DNA of 64,000 nt, taken from positions 1 through 64,000 of the forward strand of contig NZ_JAEACP010000006.1 of assembly GCF_015999335.1 (NCBI RefSeq). The letters are read 5' to 3'. The stretch comes from Tabrizicola soli (GTDB taxonomy: Bacteria > Pseudomonadota > Alphaproteobacteria > Rhodobacterales > Rhodobacteraceae). Positions 59,106 through 64,000 of the stretch are shown here, one piece after another. The stretch's first letter is position 1. Every line of letters starts with the position of its first letter. A program made the translations under genes and the position numbers. The notes beneath the pieces were generated by a model. The model was not told the DNA's origin, did not search any database, and was given only the letters and a program-made list of their open reading frames with translations.

Positions 59106-59228
59106 CCGTGGAGCAAAGCTTCCTTGACTTGCAATCTGCGGTCAGGAAAGGCCAGGCGCCGCGAATGGCGGTGATCGGTGCGGCCCGCCCGTCCGGGGAC
59201 GGAAGCGCCAGTCGGGAGGGAGGCCGGA

Positions 59229-60185
59229 ATGCCGGAAACGACCGGGGTCGAGAGCGCGACCCAGAGAGGCGGAACGGTGGAACGGATCGACCAGGCGACG
59301 GTGCGGGCTTCGGATCTGCCGCTGGCGCAGATCGCCGACCCGGCCGCCCTTGCGCTGATCCGCCGGACTGAGGGGCCGTCCTACCGGCCGCCGGGCGCCG
59401 CCATGGTGTTCGGCCGCGATGGCAGCGTCGCGGGCCATCTGTCCTCGGGCTGTATCGACGCCGATATCGCGCTCCACGCTGGCGCGGTGATTGCGGGCGC
59501 CGCCCCCCGGGCACTGCGCTATGGCAGGGGATCGCCGTTTCCCGACCTGATCCTGCCCTGCGGCGGCGGGCTGGACATCCGGATCCTGCCGGTCACGGAA
59601 GGCGCGGGGATCGCGGCTCTGCGCGCGCAGATCGCATCTCGCCGGCCTGCCGATCTCTGGGTCTCGACTACGGGGACCGGCGCCGCGCCTTTTCCGGGCG
59701 CCGATCTGCGCCTGCGCATCCTGCCCGACATCCGCTTCATCGTCTTCGGCAAGGGGCCAGAGGCGGTGGCCTTCAGCCGGATGACCGCCGGGGCGGGCTA
59801 TGAGACTTTCCTTTCCTCGCCCGATCCGGAGACGCTGGAACTTGCGGGAGGCGGGCCGATCCTGCCTTTGCCCTTCCCGCTCCGCGGCCGACCGGCCGAC
59901 CTTCCGGCCGACCGGCATACGGCCGTGGTGCTGTTCTTCCACGATCACGACCACGAGCCCGCGATCCTGCTCGGAGCACTGGCGACCGAGGCGTTCTACA
60001 TCGGCGCCCAAGGCAGCCGCCGCACGGCAGAGAACCGGCGGGAGGGCCTCAGGCGGATGGGCGTCGACGAGGCGGGGCTGGCGCGGCTGCACGGGCCGAT
60101 GGGGCTCATCCCCTCCACCCGCGATCCGCGGATGCTGGCGGTCTCGGTGCTGGCCGCTGTGTTGGCGGAAGCCGGGGCAAACTGA
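59229..60185 (+). CDS. XdhC/CoxI-family molybdenum hydroxylase maturation factor
   Basis: A 318-residue XdhC-like protein. The N-terminal XdhC part has GAAMVFGRDGSVAGHLSSGCIDADI (read in two parts, with the conserved SSGC), then LPCGGGLDI. A C-terminal Rossmann-like part (about 190-315) has DHDHEPAILLGALATEAFYIGAQGSRRTAENR in pieces. Such proteins bind and sulfurate the molybdenum cofactor and insert it into the large subunit. It follows the small-subunit gene by 123 bases. The ATG at 59229 has GGGAGGG nearby. No CoxD/E/F-type maturation genes are present, so this is the only dedicated factor here. Confidence 0.9.
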   Translation: MPETTGVESATQRGGTVERIDQATVRASDLPLAQIADPAALALIRRTEGPSYRPPGAAMVFGRDGSVAGHLSSGCIDADIALHAGAVIAGAAPRALRYGRGSPFPDLILPCGGGLDIRILPVTEGAGIAALRAQIASRRPADLWVSTTGTGAAPFPGADLRLRILPDIRFIVFGKGPEAVAFSRMTAGAGYETFLSSPDPETLELAGGGPILPLPFPLRGRPADLPADRHTAVVLFFHDHDHEPAILLGALATEAFYIGAQGSRRTAENRREGLRRMGVDEAGLARLHGPMGLIPSTRDPRMLAVSVLAAVLAEAGAN

Positions 60186-60430
60186 GGGCGCATCCGATGC
60201 ATCACTGGCAGCTTGCAATCAAGCCGGATCGAGACTGACCTGCGGGTCAGCGGTCTCTTGGCGCTTGCCTGGGTGGATTCTGCGCTGCATGGCGCCTGCC
60301 ATCCCGACGAGGGGCCGCTGCGCGTGGCCGAGATGGGCGACCCTGATGCTGCCCCAAGGGCGGCCAGATTTTGACACTCGGATGCGTCGCAACTGCCCCG
60401 CAGCACTCTGCAACCGGAGGCAGCCCGTCA

Positions 60431-61339
60431 TCACCCTCCCGTCGGTCCGACGTGCGGCTCTGCAAAAGCAGAAAAATCATACGCGCCGACATAGTCGCGG
60501 AAGGCCAGTTGGGCACGGGAGGGGTTCTCCCGGCTGGGAAAGATCATCGACATCTCGTAGGCGGCCGGGGTCCAGTCCGGAAGGAGGCGGACCAGTGCTC
60601 CGGTCGCGAGGAAAGCCTGGCAGATATAGGCGGGCAGGAGCGCGATGCCGCCGCCGAGGAGGACCGATTGCAGCAGGAAGCCCATCGAATCCGAGGAGAG
60701 CGCGGCAGGCGGGCGCAGGGTCAGCCGTTCCCCGGCGGTGAAGGTCCAGTCGGGCTGGGTGTCGTGGATCAGGCAGCGGTGCTGCGCGAGATCGCTGGGG
60801 CGCATCGGCGCGCGGCAGGTCTCCAGATAGGCCGGGGCCGTGACCAGAACCCGGCGGATCGCCGAGATCCGGCGCAGGATCATGTCCTGCCCCTGGGGTG
60901 CGCCGACCCGGAAGGCGAAGTCGATCCGCTCGCGCAGCAGGTCGAGATGCCGGTTGGTGGCGATCAGCTCGACCGTGATCCCGGGATGGGCAGAGGCAAA
61001 GCCGCCCAGGAAGCCGGGCATGAAATGGCTGGCGGTGATCTCGGGGCAGGTGATCCGCAGATGGCCTTCCGGTTGCGTCTTCAGATGCCCCATCGCTGCG
61101 GCCGCATTCCGGGCCTCGTCCCTGACCCGGCGGCAATAGTCCAGATAGACCTGCCCCGCCGCCGTCAGAGTGACCTGCCGGGTCGAGCGGTTCAGGAGGC
61201 GCAGGCCCAGCCGTGCCTCCAACTGGGCGATGCGCTGGCTGACGGTCGATTTCGGCATGCCGAGGCGCTGGCCGCCCTTGGTGAAGCTGCCGGTCTCGGC
61301 AACCTCGGCCAGGAGGATCATGTCATCGAGACTGTCCAT
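60431..61339 (-). CDS. LysR-family transcriptional regulator
   Basis: A 302-residue LysR regulator. The helix-turn-helix (about 3-60) reads LDDMILLAEVAETGSFTKGGQRLGMPKSTVSQRIAQLE in parts, and RLLNRSTRQVTLTAAG is characteristic of the DsdC/AaeR-like branch. The effector domain ends before a Pro/Gly-rich tail. The start at 61339 was chosen by alignment of the conserved N-terminus; a longer frame adds 20 unlikely residues. It is downstream of a reductase gene on the same strand (79-base gap), which it may regulate. Confidence 0.92.
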   Translation of the reverse strand: MDSLDDMILLAEVAETGSFTKGGQRLGMPKSTVSQRIAQLEARLGLRLLNRSTRQVTLTAAGQVYLDYCRRVRDEARNAAAAMGHLKTQPEGHLRITCPEITASHFMPGFLGGFASAHPGITVELIATNRHLDLLRERIDFAFRVGAPQGQDMILRRISAIRRVLVTAPAYLETCRAPMRPSDLAQHRCLIHDTQPDWTFTAGERLTLRPPAALSSDSMGFLLQSVLLGGGIALLPAYICQAFLATGALVRLLPDWTPAAYEMSMIFPSRENPSRAQLAFRDYVGAYDFSAFAEPHVGPTGG

Positions 61340-61418
61340 TGCTCCACCCGCAGTGTCCGGCGCCCGGAACAATATCCCGGCGTGGTCCGAGCTTTGCAAC
61401 GGGTCGCATCCCGAGGGG

Positions 61419-62423
61419 TCAGACCTTCACCAGTTGCTTGCCGAAGTTCTCGCCCTTCAGCATCCGGATGAAGGCATGGGGCGCCGCCTCGATCCCCTCG
61501 GCCACATCCTCGCGCGCCTCCAGAAGCCCCTCCCGATACCACCGGGTCAACTGGCTGCGGGCTTCGGCATATTGCGCCTCGAAATCATCCAGCAGGAATC
61601 CCTCGATCCGGGCACGGGCCACCAGGATCCGGCGCAGGAAACGCGGGCCGATATCGGGCTGGTCGAACCTGTCCGCCAGCGCGACGGTGCCGACGACCAC
61701 GATGCGGCCGAAGGTGTTGAGGTTCAGCATCGCCGCGTCATGGATCGGGCCGGCGGTGTTGTCCATGAACACATCGACGCCCGAGGGGCAGGCCCTCGCG
61801 ATCGCTTCGATCAGGTCGCCTGCGGTCCGGTGATTGATCCCGGTCCGGTAGCCGATGCTCCTGCACCAGTCGATCTTCGCATCGGAGCCAGCGACCGCGA
61901 CGGGATCGAACCCCTTGATCCGGGCGATCTGGCCCGCGATCTGGCCGACCGCGCCGGAGGCGGCCGAGATCAGAACCGTCTCGCCTTCCTTCGGCCGGCC
62001 GACATGCAGCAGCGCGAAATAGGCGCTGAGGCCCGGCATCCCGAGGCATCCGAGCGAGGTCTGCACCGGGGCCGAGGCCGGATCGAGCCGGATGGCCGTC
62101 TTCGCCGCGACCGTCGTGACGGGCTGCCAGCCGAAGTCGTCGGCCTGGATGATGTCGCCCGGCTGGAACAGCGGCGATTCCGAGGCGACGACCTCGCCCA
62201 CCCCGCCGCCCCGCATCATCTCGCCGATCTTCTGGCCTGCGGCATAGTTCTTTGCCGGGCTCAGCCGGGCACGCATGTAGGGGTCGACCGAGAGCCAGAG
62301 CGTCCGGACCACAAGTTCGCCGGGCTTGGCCACAGGGGGGTCTCGATGTTCAAGGCTGAAGTCATCGGGACCGGGCATACCCTCCGGAAAGCGTTTGAGG
62401 ACCCAGGTGGGATTCGACGTCAT
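61419..62423 (-). CDS. NADPH-dependent enone reductase (CurA-like MDR)
   Basis: A 334-residue medium-chain reductase of the leukotriene B4 dehydrogenase/CurA group. It has LWLSVDPYMRARLSP (about 48-62), YFALLHVGRPKEGETVLISAASGAVGQIAGQIARIKG (pieces of the cofactor domain), and NTAGPIHDAAMLNLNTFGRIVVVG. There are no zinc ligands. It reduces carbon-carbon double bonds of enones or quinones with NADPH. The start at 62423 gives the family-typical MTSNPTWVLKRFPEG N-terminus. It probably forms a unit with the LysR gene downstream. Confidence 0.92.
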   Translation of the reverse strand: MTSNPTWVLKRFPEGMPGPDDFSLEHRDPPVAKPGELVVRTLWLSVDPYMRARLSPAKNYAAGQKIGEMMRGGGVGEVVASESPLFQPGDIIQADDFGWQPVTTVAAKTAIRLDPASAPVQTSLGCLGMPGLSAYFALLHVGRPKEGETVLISAASGAVGQIAGQIARIKGFDPVAVAGSDAKIDWCRSIGYRTGINHRTAGDLIEAIARACPSGVDVFMDNTAGPIHDAAMLNLNTFGRIVVVGTVALADRFDQPDIGPRFLRRILVARARIEGFLLDDFEAQYAEARSQLTRWYREGLLEAREDVAEGIEAAPHAFIRMLKGENFGKQLVKV

Positions 62424-62776
62424 GGCATGGCCCCGCAAATTGAATGCTGGCGGGAGATTAGTCTGCGTCAGGGTGCTGACATAGATCCCTGATCAGAACT
62501 CAGTGTTCGGGTGACCGGACAGTGGGGGCATTGGACCAGATATCATGCTGCAGCCGATGAGCGGTGGGGATGGGCGGGCGCAATCGGGTCGCCGGTCGTT
62601 CGGATGGATCGGTATCCTGACCGATCCTTCCGTTCCGTATCCTCAACCGGCCGCGCCCCGCACCGTGTGCGGCTATGTCAATCGGGCCGCGAAGACCGCA
62701 TCCGCCGCGCCGCTGGCCGAGCGGGACGGGGTGCCGCTCGAGCACCCTCATATTGTTCGGAGACAAGTCTCTTGGA
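62424..62776. other. 353-base gap without a recognisable gene
   Basis: Several frames are open because of high GC, but none shows a family motif, ribosome site or signal peptide. It lies between the 3' end of a betaine-type permease gene, where an ATPase gene would be expected, and the promoter side of the CurA-like reductase. Confidence 0.5.
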
Positions 62777-64000
62777 TCACCGTCGAAGCATCCGATCGGA
62801 GACCATGGCGAGAAGGGCAATGGCAACACCGGAGACAAGTCCGAGCCCGAGGTTTGCCTTGCCTAGCGCTATGAAGACCTGTTGGCCGAGGTCGCGAGTG
62901 CCAACAAGCGCGGCGATCACGAGCATCGACAGGGCGGCCATGATCGTCTGGTTGATGCCAAGCCTGATCACCGGCGCTGCGAGGGGGAGCTTGACCTGCC
63001 AGAGCATCTGCATCCGTGTTACGCCCATCTGCTGCGCCGCCTCGACCAGATGAGCGGGCACGGTGCGCAATCCCTGTTCGACATAGCGGACAGGCGGCAC
63101 GATGGCGTAGAGCATGATGGCAATCAGTGCGGTGAACTCGCCTACGCGGAACAGCATCAGGGCGGGGATAAGGAACACGAATTGCGGCATGGTCTGCAAG
63201 GCGTCGTTGATCGGCCGCAGGATTCGCGACACGGTATCGCTTTCTGCGGCAAGAACCCCGAAGGCTCCGCCGATGGTGACGCAGAGAAGGACGGCAAGCC
63301 CGGTCAAATACAATGACTGTGTGAACGGCATCCACATTCCCGACAGCAGGATGAGGGCCATTGCTCCCGCAGTCAGGAGAAACAATCGCCCGCCGCCCAG
63401 AGCGAAGGACAGCAGCAGTCCCAGGGCGACGAAACAGGGCCAGGGAAACCGCGTAACCCCCGTGGCGAGAAACAGCGTGCCGAACAGCAGAGCTATCGCC
63501 CATTTCCAGTTGCGCCGCGCCAGAAAGGCCGCCGCTGCAAGCGTCACGATCACATAGAGCGCGACCATCCAGCCCTGCAGCGCGAAGCCCCAGACGGCAG
63601 GTGTCGCAGCGCTCTGCAATCCGATCCTGAGCGGGATCATCAGCCCGTAGTTCAAGCCATCGCGCAAAGCGGAGAACAGGTTTCCGGTCGCACCGACGAA
63701 TTGCAGCAGTGTGGCATCGATGGATCTGGCAAGAGAACGTCCCAGCGTATCGGGTTGGAAGTCGACTTCCGGCACCAGAAGACGAAAGGCGATGCCCGAG
63801 ATCAGGGCGGCCGCGACGATGGTCCAGAATGCGTTGCGCCCGATGGGACGCGCCTGTCCCGCGACCGTGGTCGCAAAGCCGAAGGTGATACGGTCAAGAA
63901 GGATCGCCATTGCGACGATGACCAGTCCCGACAGCAGGCTTCTGCCGAGTTCCGCCCCGCGCATCGCTGACAGGACTTCCCATCCGATGTCGTTGAACCC
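62777..64000 (-). CDS. Betaine-type ABC permease, double-domain type (5' end outside window)
   Basis: The frame is open to the right window edge; 408 residues are visible. It begins in the end of a first ProW-like domain (GFNDIGWEVLSAMRGAELG, matching GLGYDVLRALRRLDFGAGF in the protein at 37444). After several helices it carries a complete second permease domain: LRPINDALQTMPQFVFLIPALML and VEAAQQMGVTRMQMLWQVKLP. The end ALVGTRDLGQQVFIALGKANLG matches the same family. So this is a second fused double permease for a quaternary-amine-type substrate. No ATPase gene follows on its 3' side; partner genes, if any, must lie to the right. Confidence 0.9.
   Translation of the reverse strand, partial: GFNDIGWEVLSAMRGAELGRSLLSGLVIVAMAILLDRITFGFATTVAGQARPIGRNAFWTIVAAALISGIAFRLLVPEVDFQPDTLGRSLARSIDATLLQFVGATGNLFSALRDGLNYGLMIPLRIGLQSAATPAVWGFALQGWMVALYVIVTLAAAAFLARRNWKWAIALLFGTLFLATGVTRFPWPCFVALGLLLSFALGGGRLFLLTAGAMALILLSGMWMPFTQSLYLTGLAVLLCVTIGGAFGVLAAESDTVSRILRPINDALQTMPQFVFLIPALMLFRVGEFTALIAIMLYAIVPPVRYVEQGLRTVPAHLVEAAQQMGVTRMQMLWQVKLPLAAPVIRLGINQTIMAALSMLVIAALVGTRDLGQQVFIALGKANLGLGLVSGVAIALLAMVSDRMLRR

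Noticed and set aside
62500-62838. Minus-strand frame downstream of the partial permease as an ATPase or small gene
   Set aside because: No Walker motifs or other family features; it overlaps the end of the permease gene and has no ribosome site.

Overview
The window reads as chromosomal DNA of a high-GC alphaproteobacterium, most likely of the Rhodobacteraceae/Paracoccus group. The evidence is a GC-rich third codon position throughout, dense same-strand operons joined by ATGA/GTGA stop-start overlaps, a SqrR-type sulfide repressor, and a tRNA-His fragment with the A73 discriminator and U72 that are peculiar to Alphaproteobacteria. No rRNA, CRISPR array or complete tRNA was seen.

Layout. (1) 1-1711 is the end of a mobile island: the tail of an IS5-family transposase, a phage-type tyrosine integrase, and a 48-nt 3'-end copy of tRNA-His that is the attachment site, followed by the original tRNA terminator. 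(2) 1807-9437 holds a LysR regulator and then a minus-strand operon: RND adaptor, RND pump, sulfide:quinone oxidoreductase, DUF2892 membrane protein, SqrR-like thiol repressor, and a small periplasmic protein. (3) 9530-26612 is one long plus-strand catabolic operon behind a promoter with two 12-bp operators. It encodes a Gfo/Idh oxidoreductase, CoA-transferase, enoyl-CoA hydratase, aldehyde dehydrogenase, GtsA-type sugar ABC importer, two GMC oxidoreductases, an SDR, a Dabb protein, a DUF993 aldolase-like protein, a LacI regulator and a glycerate kinase. The substrate is unknown. (4) 26609-33680 is a redox module: two-component system, PepSY protein, poly-aspartate protein, DUF2271 protein with an ApbE-type flavinylation motif, a PepSY/flavodoxin/ferredoxin-reductase fusion, ApbE and a DGC zinc-binding protein. 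(5) 34029-40462 has two paralogous SDRs around a FadR-type GntR regulator, plus a glycine-betaine-type ABC importer with a fused double permease. (6) 40595-40745 is an IS5 remnant. (7) 40820-60185 is a second catabolic regulon: HyuAB, acyl-CoA ligase, quinone oxidoreductase, thioesterase, LivHMGF importer with its binding protein, GntR regulator, alpha/beta hydrolase, three-subunit molybdenum hydroxylase (large subunit fused to a CoxG-like domain) and an XdhC-like maturation factor. (8) 60431-64000 has a LysR regulator, a CurA-like reductase, and the 3' part of another double-domain betaine-type permease running off the right edge.

How the parts work together. Region 4 looks like an extracytoplasmic electron-transfer system. 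NAD(P)H electrons would enter the cytoplasmic flavodoxin/reductase part of the fusion, cross the membrane through PepSY helices, and reach a covalently flavinylated DUF2271 protein. A four-site operator arrangement with identical geometry in both intergenic regions suggests one response regulator controls the whole module. In region 7 the same operator, ATACA-N3-TGTAT, sits at the promoters of hyuAB, of the ligase/importer operon and of the Mo-hydroxylase operon, so the three units probably form one pathway under the local GntR protein. The enzyme set fits import, CoA activation, ring hydroxylation and ATP-dependent ring opening of a heteroaromatic acid. That substrate assignment is inference; the shared operators are directly visible.
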